Below are positions 11,876-22,510 of a stretch of 64,000 bases of DNA, in pieces. Location of the stretch: the NCBI GenBank assembly GCA_003586115.2, contig QVOM02000034.1, forward strand, positions 114,405,571-114,469,570, written 5' to 3'. This DNA comes from Salvator merianae. Its lineage: Eukaryota > Chordata > Lepidosauria > Squamata > Teiidae. A model generated the notes under the pieces. It was not told the origin of the DNA and did no database searches. It saw only the letters and a program-made list of their open reading frames with translations. Both the position numbers and the translations under genes were made by a program. Position 1 is the stretch's first letter. Every line of letters begins with the position of its first letter.

Positions 11876-12702
11876 TAGGGATGTGCCGAAAACTTTCGGC
11901 ACCTTCGCCTTTGGCACGAAAACAGCGTTTTCACTGTTTTCCTGCGAAGGGCAAAAACCCCATTTTAAAAATCATAACGTGAACGTGAAGAGCGAAAACT
12001 TACCTTTGCCTTCGCTGCCATTCGTTGCTGCAGCAGCCTAGTAAAAGTTCTACTAAAGGCGAAGGTGCCGAAAGTTTTTGTGTCAGCAGTTGGTCAGTAT
12101 ATTTGACTGACTGCTACACCAGCCTATTGGATGCCTCACTTCCCTGCTGCCAGGGAAACAGGCATCCAATAGAGGTTTCTCTGATGGGAGCGGGAGGCAG
12201 ACGAGCCGGAGGGCTCGAAAAGGACGCGTGCAGTTCTACAAACGGTATTTTATTTTATTTTATTTTATTTTATTTTATTTTATTTTATTTTATTTTATTT
12301 TATTTTTATTTGTGTGTTGGGGTGTATGTGTAGGGGCTTTTCTTTTCTTTTTTATTTTATTTGTGTGTGGGGGGTGTAGGGGCTTTTCTTTTTTATTTTA
12401 TTTGTGTGTGGGGGGTGCGGGGTGTAGGGGTGGCACATGGCTTCATTGGCAGCAGTTGCCCAGCCTGCCACCTCTGTGCCCATTCACGCTTAAAGATATG
12501 AACTGCCACCATCTCCTTAAGGGTGGATGGGTGCAGAGCCGGTGGGCTGGCCAGTGGCTGGCAATGAAGCCATGTGCGAAAGGCTTCGCAGCGAAAGCGA
12601 AGCCCGCATCTTTCGTCATGGGTTTTTCGTGTGAAAACTCACTTTGCTGGCTTCACTTCGCTGTGAAGCGAAAAGACGAAATGTGCGTGAAGCACATCCC
12701 TA
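11876..12702. mobile_element. hAT-type MITE with different internal cargo (copy C)
   Basis: An 827-bp element beginning TAGGGATGTGCCGAAAAC and ending GTGAAGCACATCCCTA, with a perfect 8-bp duplication GACAAGAA at 11868-11875 and 12703-12710. It lacks the CTGTCAG/CAAGGCG hairpin modules of copies A and B. It carries instead a (TTTTA)n tract, three imperfect direct repeats of about 45 bp (each running through TTTATTTTATTTGTGTGTGG to GGGGCTTTTC, about 12300-12430), and an inverted pair TGGCTTCATTGGCAG / CTGGCAATGAAGCCA (about 12439-12575). CpG-containing GCGAAG motifs near both ends resemble the other members. No transposase. Confidence 0.9.
12246..12308. repeat. (TTTTA)n microsatellite
   Basis: About 12 copies of TTTTA inside the hAT-type element at 11876-12702. 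Confidence 0.95.
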
Positions 12703-12710
12703 GACAAGAA

Positions 12711-13287
12711 GGATTGTGGAATCTTCCATTTCCCTGTACAAGTAAAAAGACTTGGAAAACCATTACAGTATAATAACATCCAATTCAGGAGCAAATCATT
12801 GACAGACCGGTGGCAGTTGATACAAACTTGGAGAGAACTGAAAATACAACGCTTAAAGACATTTGGCTTTCAAGACCATCCTATTGTTTAAAGGAGATCT
12901 GAATTTACATCTGAAGAGCTCCTCATTACAAATGCAGGCAACTGTATTCACACTAGCTGGCAAACTGGTTCAAACTAGACATCAGCCTTTGTTTAAGGTA
13001 AAGATCACCATTTAAACCAATCAACACTTAGTCCAAGTGTGTTCCTCCATCTGAGTATGTTCACTCATCTGGCAGGAAATACCATATAAGGACATAGTTG
13101 CATAAACACTGAGATCACATTACATCACTTGCCCCCTCCCCTCCCCCATAGATTTCCGATAACAAAGCCTTTTAAGTCTCTTCTTCTGGGTATAACTCAG
13201 AATTAGGAACAGTCCCCAGTCCAGATATGCATAAAGATGCATATTAGGAGCAGCCAGACATGAGTCTTTACCACACTCATCACTCAC
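12711..13287. other. No gene seen
   Basis: Unremarkable AT-rich sequence up to the candidate exon on the minus strand. Confidence 0.4.
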
Positions 13288-13425
13288 CATCTCTATTGCT
13301 GTCATCTGAAGACTGTGCTACTGTACTGTTGCACGAAGCTGTTTCCTCTCTTCTCCGTTTCACTTTGTTCGCTATACTGTCTTGACTGTCTTGCTTCTTC
13401 AGCCCTGCTCTCTAAAAGCTCCAAA
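13288..13425 (-). other. Candidate host exon, unidentified
   Basis: Read on the minus strand, a pyrimidine-biased stretch ending CATTCCAACACAG precedes 13425, and GATG|GTGAGT follows 13288. That gives a 138-nt segment bounded by usable splice signals; a later acceptor, CTTTTAG, would start it at 13411. Two frames are unusually open. One, using the later acceptor, reads about 41 residues with a basic patch KVKRRREE followed by a Ser/Asp-rich stretch. The other reads LELLESRAEEARQ and stops just before the donor. Three retained CpGs in an AT-rich setting are also mildly suggestive. I do not recognise the product. It could be a chance open stretch. Confidence 0.25.
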
Positions 13426-14502
13426 CTGTGTTGGAATGAGGGCACAGATCCAAAGAATTACTCATTGCCAAGATGATACAAAGTTGCACATTCTTAGAGC
13501 GTGGCAACACTGATAAGGATCTCTGCGAAACATCAGAGCTACAGCAAACCAGTGAATGCTACCCCCTTCATCTCTGAGGGTGAGAACGGGCTGCTTTCAA
13601 TAACTCTAGGGTTTCCTTTTATCAGAATACCTGTTCCTTTCCAGTCCTATCAGTCAAAATTGACCTGAAATGAACTTTTCATTCATAAAAATTAGATATA
13701 CATGAATTTTTTGTCTTAACTGACCTTCCACACATGCTCAGTACACATCTAGGAGGGAGACCTCTGTCTGTTACTGTACAGAAACTGCAGGCTGCTATAT
13801 AACCTCTCTCTCTCATCTGATTGTCAAAATCTGTCATTTTGAAATTTTTATGCTTTTTTAAAGCTTTTGCTGCAGTTTTTAATAATGTTTGCTTTCTAAT
13901 TGCACTTAATCTTAGTTTGGATGTATTTTTCCCATCTTCCGATTGTTCTTTTGAGGCATTACCATGTCAGTTTGTCATTTTTTAAAGCCATAGCGGAAAT
14001 ATCTCATTCTAAGAGCTTGGTGCTTGTGTAAACTTCTTCTCCATTAAAACCAGTACTCCCAGTGCACAGCTTGCAACAACTCCTCCAAATGGATGGAACA
14101 TCAGTATGGGATCCCAGTCTTCTGGAAACCCCTGCCCATAGACATCTGGTGGCTTGTTATTATCTGGTGTTTCGAGGCATTGGGAGAGTAGTTTGACAGA
14201 GCTTGCAGACACATTAGGTCTCTTGGCAGTAGATCCTCAATGCTCATTCCAGTAGCTCCAATTCAACTCTCTTAGTCTTCTTTTGCTGTCTTGCAGCCAG
14301 CCAAGAGGCCATGGACAATATTGCCTCCTCTCACCAGGGGTCCTGCAGAAAACATCCCCTTTTTGAATCTAAAGCCAGCTGCCATGCTGCTTTTGACTCT
14401 TTGGTCACTTCCTGCCCCCAGCAACCACAGCAAAGCCAAGCTGCTGGGGAACTGGAATAACAGAGTGGCACACTTACCACAGCCCAGAGGTTCAAACGAG
14501 GC

Positions 14503-14503
<1 letters not shown>
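13426..14503. other. No gene seen
   Basis: AT-rich, with no recognisable repeat or ORF. Confidence 0.4.

Positions 14504-14574
<71 letters not shown>
14504..14574. repeat. (ATT)n microsatellite
   Basis: A near-perfect run of about 23-24 ATT units, the longest pure microsatellite of this motif in the window. It produces a poly-Ile artefact ORF. Confidence 0.97.
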
Positions 14575-15394
14575 GGCTCAGATACCAAGAAGGGCTCAAT
14601 AGGAGTGATCAATAGAGCATATGTGGGCAGGGACCCAGAACCTACTTTGGCTCAATAAACAACAGCGGCCATGGAGTACATCATGATAACAGGAGCTTCC
14701 TTAATGGATTCCTCCAAAATTCTGGAAGCAAGCAAATGAAGGCCAAATCCACCAGTCACTTTTTGCTATGTCTGCTTCTCAGACTGCCCTTTCTGGCAGT
14801 TAACTGTGGGTTGGGAGCTTCCTTTTCTCTTCTCTCCCCTTCAGCCTGTGGGTGCTCATGGATGCTTGCAGACAGTGTTAGGTGGTGTGACTAATCACCC
14901 TGTGCCCACAAACAACTGTTCTTGGGACGGATTGAAATACAGTAAAAGTGCCTATCCTGTGAATACTCCACAATGCAGAACTAGGTTACCCTGCATATAG
15001 TTAACCTACAGAATTATCTAAAATTAAATGTGGTATTGGCGACCAGCTTGGAAAGCTTCCAAAGAGTTTGGACCACCACATGAGAGACAGGTCTGTCAAA
15101 GGTTTCTGTCCCAGATGATTGTGTGATTTCCTCTGATATGGGAGTCAATATGCCCCTAAAGGCAAGTTGATCAGAGACTTTGAGGTAGACATGCTATGTG
15201 TTTATGCTGCAGTTATATGCTTCTATATGCAACTAACTACAACTGTGAGAATGGGCTTCTGACCCAGAAGGGCCAAAGGATCAATCTAGCAAAGGATTTA
15301 TTTATTTATTTTAATGTGCTATTTTCTTAACCTTCACCCATTGTGGAAAACTGCTTCTCAACAATGATTTAATTGGTTTCCCCAAACATTACAA
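14575..15394. other. No gene seen
   Basis: Non-coding by eye. A TTTATTTATTTA run lies at about 15298-15312, just ahead of the CR1 end. Confidence 0.4.
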
Positions 15395-15451
15395 AAGGTT
15401 GAATTAGATGATCCTGTGGTCACTTCAAACTCCACAATTATATGATTGTAT
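15395..15451 (+). repeat. CR1-type LINE 3' end
   Basis: GAATTAGATGATCCTGTGG...CACTTCAAACTCCACAATTATATGATTGTATG follows the sauropsid CR1 end (GGACTAGATGA..., TTCCAAC..., then an ATTCTATG-like octamer repeat) in the correct order. It is cut off immediately by the MITE that starts at 15452. Confidence 0.6.
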
Positions 15452-15995
15452 GGTCTTCTGCCTTTACCTGTCTGTGGTCAGTATCAGCCGGTCTGGAACA
15501 GCCAGGTTTGCTGGTTCCATCCACAGAAAGACATAATCTGGAATAGCACCATCTGCACAACAGTGCTGGTCCAGACCAGATCAGATTACACCATAGCCTC
15601 AAAACTGAGCTTCAAGGCCATACTTCCACACCTCTGAGGGCTAGGAATAAATGCTTCTAACTTTGGAGCCTCTGGAGATGCATTTTGGGGACCCACTTTG
15701 GCATGCCATCAAAACACATCCCCTAGATGTCCCAAATATGTGAGATATACTTTCTGCACACCTCCCATATTCAGAACCAGGGCCCACTCTGGTTTGCTGG
15801 TAGACTTGTTTAATTGAGTCTACTGATATTCCAAATCAAGAACCTCCTCGATTGGAATTATGCATCATTTAATGCAGATACAGCATGCCTGTAGGGGTAA
15901 GGGACTCACAAATCCACACTAACGTGGATCTATAAGGCACGGAGCAGAACTATGGAGCCCTTAATTCTGGATGAAGGGTTCCTGCAGAAAGGGCC
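15452..15995. mobile_element. GGCC-terminus MITE, TTTACCTG subgroup, 544 bp
   Basis: The left end GGTCTTCTGCCTTTACCTG faces a right end GTTCCTGCAGAAAGGGCC. TAT is repeated at 15449-15451 and 15996-15998. It shares interior phrases with 19104-19620 and 43671-44467 (GGGCTAGGAATAAA, TTTGGAGCCTCTGG, GTGGATCTATAAGGC). It abuts a CR1 3' end on the left. Confidence 0.7.
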
Positions 15996-15998
15996 TAT

Positions 15999-18225
15999 GA
16001 ATAGTGTCATTGGCATCTTTTTTTTAATTGTTTCTTGTCCAGACGTTGGAAATAGGAAAGGTTAGACCAATAAGAAGCAGTCTATCGGTAGTATTTCATG
16101 CATTTCTGACCTTTCCTTCAGAAATAATACTAATATTAATAGTAATACTAATACTAATACTAATACTTGTGGGAACACTCTCTTAGGTTCTTTATAAAAA
16201 AGCAACTGTAAATATATAGTTCTGAAAGCTCACCATTCACTTAAGACATTTGACTTATATTTATATGGACCAGCCCTTAGTTTTCCTAGCTTGCTCTGCA
16301 ATGCATGCAAGGATTCTTCCTACTAACTCAAAATAAAATTGCTGCTGATGCTGATGTATTAATCACATGTATTAATAGACATGTGATTAGTTTGTGCACA
16401 TTCTTACAGCTTCTTTCATTTGTATGTTTGAATTCTAGTAACGGTAGTTTAAGGGCCCTTAACAGTGGAAGAGCACTCCATCTGGAAACACAATTTTCTG
16501 ATATTTCAGTGTTCTCTAATCATGCACAGTCTTGCGTAATGATGGCATCATTCTCCCACGCATGCTCCCAGAACTGGAATGATTTGCACAATCTGTAGGT
16601 AAAACATGAGTCTCCCACTCTCCAAATTGTTGATCTCAGTAATAAACTATTTTTTCTCCTTAAGTTGCCATGTTTTGTATGCCATGCTGTGCCTTCAGTG
16701 CCATTTTCAATCCTTGCTCTCTCTAGCTGCTGCTCTTAGTAAACAACAACAACAAAAGTTAACAATTACATCTCCTTTTAACATTGATACAGTTGTTGCC
16801 AGAACTATCAGCAAGGGAGCACATAAATGCTGGCGGATGGAGTTTCCTTATTGATCACTGTAAAAACACACAAACAATACATGAACTCTGAAAATCCATT
16901 CACAGCAACAGATGTAATCTTTAAGTACAACTTGTTGGTATTAAGCTGAGCCTGAATGAACGGCTCTCTTCTTTCAAAAATATCCATTACACTACATACG
17001 TATTAACCATCTGGCTAACACATCCAGCATATATTTTTAAAAAATAATGCATACATATGGATAATACTCACCACACACAATTCACTCTACCAGTGCCAAC
17101 CGTATTCATACGAAGAAATGGTTTTGCTAAAGAAAGGTCAGGACTGATGCTTGAGTCTTTGGCAGGATACGTACAGTACTTTACAGTGCCATGAATGCAC
17201 CACAAGGGAGCAGGATGTGCTTGACCACACCCTTAAAGGTGGAAGAGCAGCCCATCACCCCTTCATGCTGCATTCAGTGCACAGGACAAGCATTACATCT
17301 GCATAGATCTCACACTCACCATGCCACCATGCCACCGTAAGCACTCAGAGAGTAGTGTAATGGTAGAATGGGATGTGGAGCTGTCACATCTACTGTCTGG
17401 TAACCCAGCCACTACTATGATGTGCCTAGGACCACCCAAGGGATCTTACCAGTCTCCACGGCATTCATCCCTAGTACAGAAAATGACCTAAGACACCATT
17501 TCCTGTATTGGGCATGTTCCCCATTGTCAACATGAGACAGGGATTCCCTGCCTTCAGTCTTGACAGTAGATGAAGAAAATTAAACCCAGGGAAACCCTGA
17601 CTGCAATATTGGTAGTGGGGCACCTGCCTCCCCCAAGTCAATATTAGAGTCATTCTTGATGGCAGGAGAACTGCCTCTTCCCCCACATCAAGACTGCAGC
17701 CAATTATGATTCAGGAGGGACAGGCAGTCTCCTTTGCCATCATGATCAAAACTAGAGAATCCTCAGCTTCAGTTTTGACAACTGGGCCCTGCAGTGGCCT
17801 GCAGACAGCATACCAAAGCATTACAAATAGCATTACTTTCTTGACATTGTTCTTAGTGCACATGGAGCAGAGACTACACTTGAAGTGTTCTACCCCTCAC
17901 AGACATGCACAGACATGAAGCCAAACATAGGTAGCATTCATATGGGCACCTGAAGAGCTGCTTATTAGTGTAGGAAGCACAACATCTATCACTGAGTTGG
18001 GAGGAGCATTGAGCAAATGCTGTTCACTCTGTTGTGGCACCTGCTCACTGCTGTAAGTAGAATTCTGCTCATACAGTAAGATTTCTGCCCAGATCTACTA
18101 TAGATAACTAGAAACAACCTTAGCATGACTAAATGTAGTCCTTCCAAGGTGGCAGGGAGAGAGGGAGGGAGAAAGGGTGGGTAGGTTATGTTTTAAATAT
18201 GTACTAGTGTCACATTTTATCATAT
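15999..18225. other. No gene seen
   Basis: Mostly AT-rich. 16124-16167 is an imperfect (ACTAAT)n-type tract. 17200-17900 is less AT-rich but has no convincing ORF, repeat terminus or splice-bounded segment. Confidence 0.4.
16124..16167. repeat. Imperfect ACTAAT/AAT tract
   Basis: Several TAATAC units in tandem with variants at the left end. Confidence 0.85.
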
Positions 18226-18290
18226 GCTGTGGCCTGCCCTGGGACCTTCAGAGGAAGAGCAGGATATAAAGGTTATAAATAAATAACTTG
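18226..18290 (+). repeat. LINE 3'-end fragment (L2 group style)
   Basis: TGGCCTGCCCTGGGACCTTC...GAGCAGGATATAAAGG ending in an AAATAAATAA tail. The same pattern ends the longer LINE near 50570-50612. Confidence 0.65.
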
Positions 18291-18457
18291 TGAAAAAATA
18301 AAATGTGACAAATTTCAATAAGCTAATAAAAACTTTATTTAATTCCCAAATACCTTCCTAAGCCTTCAAAAAGCTATGATAGGTATTAAATCATATAGTC
18401 AAGAAATTGAAGGCAAGAATAAATGCTCTAGTACCTAGTGTGTGTCTTCTCCCCCCA

Positions 18458-18509
18458 ACACACACACACACACACACGTGCACACACGCACACACATACA
18501 CACACACAT
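18458..18509. repeat. (CA)n microsatellite
   Basis: About 25 dinucleotides, interrupted by GTG, CG and TA variants. Confidence 0.95.
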
Positions 18510-19098
18510 TATTGTCTGGCATCAAATGTTGGAGTTGACGTAAAGCAATCCTTCCTTAGAAGAATAGTGAATTACCAGTCCAGTGTGGTTGGTGAAATGG
18601 GATTCAGTAGAATACAAGGTGGTGATTCACTGTTCACCTTTGGTCTGATGCAGAAGTGCTTTCCAGCTGTTTCGATCAAAGGCTGATTTGCTGGGCTTTA
18701 TGAAAGTCAAAGGCAAATGGTGAAAGTTTGTTCACTCATTCCATGACACTCAAGGGCACTAACCAAAACCACATCACTGGTGCCATCCTTTTCTTGACCT
18801 CAGTGACTCTTTCAAAGGTGATATCCAGAAGAAAACTGCAGCTGGTGAGGTAGATGGAACTGTGCAATGATATTTTCAACTTAGAAAAGACATAAGATTA
18901 TCTTGTCATAATAAAAATAGTGTGTGCACATGTTTGGGTGTGCAACCATGCACTTGTATGTACAATACCCATCTATTGATATAAGTCTGTTTATCCTCTT
19001 GAGAATTTCTTTTTCTATTTTTGCTTTGTTTAGTTTTAAAAAAGGATAATATTCACATAAATTGAAATCCACATAAATAGAAATCTAACTGCAGACCT
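18510..19098. other. No gene seen
   Basis: Non-coding by eye. Confidence 0.4.
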
Positions 19099-19103
19099 CA
19101 TAA

Positions 19104-19620
19104 GGCCTTTCTGTATTTACCTTAAATCCAGAACAGAAACCCTCATAGTTGGTTTTAGGGCCTCTTCTGACCACACATTAATGTGGATTAGTGAGGCCCC
19201 ACCCACCACTGTTATGATCCAGGCACACAAGACAGAGCGTAATTCAGAATGCCCCTGATCTGGATTATTACTGGTCCTTGACATCAAGGACTGCTGACAT
19301 ACCAGCTCGGACTAGTCCAGGCACGCCTTTTTTTTCTGGACTACCAGGGGATCCACTTCAGTGGTGCACCAAAGCACACCACCAAAATGGGATTCCCAGG
19401 GGCTCCAAGGCTAGGAACTTTCATTCCAGCCATTGGAGCCATTAGAGACCAGCCCTGAAGCTTGTGTGAGGTTCAGGACCAGTGCAGAGGCTAGTTTGGA
19501 CCAGCATCATCATGCAGACAGTGCTGTTCCAGACTTATGTCTTACTGCGGCCCAAACCAGAGGACCTCACCAGTCCAGGCCCACTGGTTCAGATTATGGT
19601 ATGGGAAGTGCAGGAAGGTC
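19104..19620. mobile_element. GGCC-terminus MITE, TTTACC subgroup, 517 bp
   Basis: Begins GGCCTTTCTGTATTTACC and ends AAGTGCAGGAAGGTC. The perfect 5-bp duplication CATAA lies at 19099-19103 and 19621-19625, the clearest example in this subgroup. The interior contains ACATTAATGTGGATTAGTGA, a small palindrome, and segments shared with 7014-7600 and 44100-44330. Non-coding. Confidence 0.85.
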
Positions 19621-19625
19621 CATAA

Positions 19626-20349
19626 GAATTCACATCAAAATGGAGTGGACACCAAATTTCTCCACCATTCCAAGCTAAAATACTAACTGCTGTCTGCATA
19701 TCTATCTACAAGTTTTCATATTTACAGTAGATATAGTTGTCCATCCTGATATGAAGCCAAACTGATTTGAGGTCTTAGTACTTAATGTACAAGACTTGAA
19801 CTAATTGATAATTTATAGGGCATATATTAATATGTTAGTGCTGTGTGGACTAAAATACCTTTAAAGAGCTCTTAAAAATACTATTGGGCAAAGTCAGCAG
19901 AACAGGAAGACCACCTCTAAGATTAGTCTCACATAAAAGAGGACTTCCTAGAGTTACTCAATCACTGATATTCCATGCTACTGCAGTTTGCCAAATTTTT
20001 TAAAGGGAGGATGTCTAAATATTATCTGTGAGGCTGTGAATCAAGAACCTTCTGGCAATTCAGATGAGAATGCCCTTGGGGAAAAATTTTCTGAGACCAT
20101 GCTTCCCAAGAAAACATAAAATAATTTCAAGAATTTTTGCTGAGTCCTAAGTTATGTTCCGTATCATCCTCAATTAAGATATCTTACAGAGTTTATTTTT
20201 ATTATGGCAATTGATGCTAGACTTCCTATTTCTACATAAAGCAAAGAAAATACTTAGTGTGGCTTCTTAATAAGGCAAACCTCTGGGGAAAAAAAGTGTC
20301 CCTTTAGTAAAAGCAAAGGCTTTCCAGGCGAAAGGGGGGAATCTGGATT
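19626..20349. other. No gene seen
   Basis: AT-rich, with no recognisable repeat. Confidence 0.4.
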
Positions 20350-20353
20350 CTCA

Positions 20354-20772
20354 GGCCCTGTTCACACTTGAGTGCTAGTGTCTGTCCAGATGCTCCCTAG
20401 CATACTGCAGTCAAAGTTTGAGGAGGCTCAAGCATTTGGAAATGTCTGCAGGCACTCCGAAAATTGTTGTCCACAGTTGTACTGGAAGCAGCTGGATTAT
20501 TTCTGGTATTATTGGTACAAATGCTGCAGGTTGCAGTGATGTATGGCTGTGGCTCCACAGTCCTGCACTGCATCTCCAGTCACCATTGCAGTGGCTGGAC
20601 ATTTCCACAGCTGCTGTCATGGTGTGTGGTCACCGTTCACATGGTGAGTCCAGGATGCCTGGTTCTGGGCTGTTCCAGCTCTCACAGTGCAGATGTCCCT
20701 CACACTGCATGGTTTTTTCCACCTTAAAATGGAATAATTATCCCATTTTAGGGTGGAAAGTGGGGAAAGGCC
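20354..20772. mobile_element. GGCC-terminus MITE, CACACTT subgroup, 419 bp
   Basis: Starts GGCCCTGTTCACACTTGAG and ends AAGTGGGGAAAGGCC. The 4-bp CTCA is duplicated at 20350-20353 and 20773-20776. A strong hairpin lies near the right end (AAAATGGGATAATTAT region). It shares the CCATTGCAGTGGCTGGACA block with the other copies. Confidence 0.82.
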
Positions 20773-20776
20773 CTCA

Positions 20777-22111
20777 GCCCTTTTATGCTGTCCAAGAATA
20801 TGTAATTCTCTACTGACACATCTATGGCTTGTGTCTTTCGCTTTTTGGTGCATTTCTTTTCACCCTTCTGTCTTCGTTTGTGCAATGTACTGTCATACAA
20901 AATAAAACACAGTACTTTTTTAAAAGAAAATGCCCCCAAAATAAGGAGTGTTTCCCATAGACATTGAGTGGAACACAAATTAACATAGATTGTCCATAGA
21001 TTGAAGCTTTAAGGAAGAAGAAGTGAAGTAGCAGTATGATGAAAAATCTTGATTTTGCCCACATCTCCATTTCAAACTAACTGTCCTAACTTGTGAAGTG
21101 CTATTGGATTGGAGCAGCTCACGATTAAGACAGCTTCCTTCTGTGTGTCATACAGAACCAGGATTTTTGACTGGCATGTAACATAAGCTACCCATGAGGC
21201 TGCCCATGAGGACCACTTTGTCTGCATGGTGGACAAGTCCACCAGAAAGTCATGCCTCCCATCAAACACTGTGTGCACATGAGATAAGGTACTGGAGCAG
21301 CCTATGGTGCAAGACTGGCACCATAGCCCACTCCAAAGGGAGACCACTGCATGTGGATGGCAGTGAGGACTGGTTCTGCCTACCAGATGCAAGGGGCATG
21401 ATGCCATATCATTGGGCTCCCAGGAGCAGTCCTAGAAGCGCACCACTTTTGGGTGCCCAGCTAAATTAGCCCCAGCCAGCAACTTTGGAGGCTGGGGACC
21501 TTCATTCCCAGCCTCCAAAGTTGGGCTGGGATGGGTCATCATAATGCTGATGGTCTTAGTATAGGTTGTTGGTTGCTCTTCTGATCATGGGTTGGATCAC
21601 TTGAGCCAGTCCAAGATTGGCCCAACCTGGTGTGAGATACCATGCTGTGTGCAGATTCTTCCAAGGTGAGCATTTCTGTAACATATTTCATAGCATTTCT
21701 TGTGATCAAACTATACATAAAAAGGAAAAACAGGACACATTTCCTAAATGAGTCCTGTTTTGTGGGAGAATACAGCCCAGCTATACCCCACTCCTGTAAC
21801 ACACTACACATACTTACACTAAATTTAACAACTTGCCCAGTCTGCTATTTTCATAAATTATTTCACTCAGCAGCAAAAGTACTAAAGATCAACATGCCTC
21901 TTGTTTTTGACTAAGTACCATTTTCTGTTGAGGAAGTATATATAACAATTCCATTTAGCCTAAAATGCAGTTACACTATTGATTTCCTAAATAATTCACA
22001 TTATCTATAATGCAAAACAGAACACATCCTAGAAAGAGTGATGTGGATCCTGCCACAGAGGAAAAGAGAGAGTGAAGCTCCATCTTTATGGGGAGGATAG
22101 AGCCAACTTAC
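20777..22111. other. No gene seen; possible GGCC-family interior near 21185-21540
   Basis: About 21185-21540 resembles interiors of the TTTACC subgroup, ending with an inverted pair around GGCTGGGGACC and CTCCAAAGTTGGGCTGG, but no termini were found. The remainder is unassigned AT-rich sequence. Confidence 0.35.
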
Positions 22112-22180
22112 CTGTAAACTGGCCAAAGGTGAGAGGACAGTGAGTAAATGCATGGAGCTCCACATGCAGAGCTCCATATG
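22112..22180 (-). other. Weak candidate exon, unidentified
   Basis: On the minus strand a strong donor ACAG|GTAAGTTGG follows 22112, and CTAGGCAG precedes 22180. The 69-nt segment is open in one frame, starts near an ATG and has a Leu-rich end. The acceptor lacks a pyrimidine tract directly upstream, and the segment contains an inverted repeat around GGAGCTC, so chance is the likelier explanation. Confidence 0.12.
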
Positions 22181-22387
22181 CTGCCTAGTTTATCTGTGAA
22201 ACTACAACTCGGTGTAAGAGGAAAGTAGATCAGACAATGCAGCCTGAAATTTCAATACTATGTTGGCTTGGGAACGGGGGATGAGGAAGTAATCCAAACA
22301 GTCTCCATGACATTTAGATGTCTGGTGAAGATGCACCCTAGTCTTTGGTTTGAAGGAACAGCCTAGCTTCCCCTTTCAGACACTTTT

Positions 22388-22510
22388 TTAAAAATTGTTT
22401 TAGTGAATTTCAATATTGGCTTTGTTGTGATCCAGCCAAGACCTCTGAGTAACGGGTGGGATAGAAATATTAACTGTATGAATACATACGTACATGCATA
22501 CATACATATC
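22388..22510 (+). repeat. LINE 3'-end fragment plus TACA-rich tail
   Basis: TTGTGATCCAGCCAAGACCTC...GGGTGGGATAGAAATATTAA fits the LINE 3'-end pattern. The tail is an imperfect (CATA)n tract at about 22484-22508. Confidence 0.55.

Noticed and set aside
12228..12773. 181-codon plus-strand ORF
   Set aside because: It starts in a TTTTA microsatellite, covers non-coding MITE cargo and runs past the element's end. No domain recognised.
14291..14602. 103-codon ORF with a poly-Ile run
   Set aside because: Translation of the ATT microsatellite.
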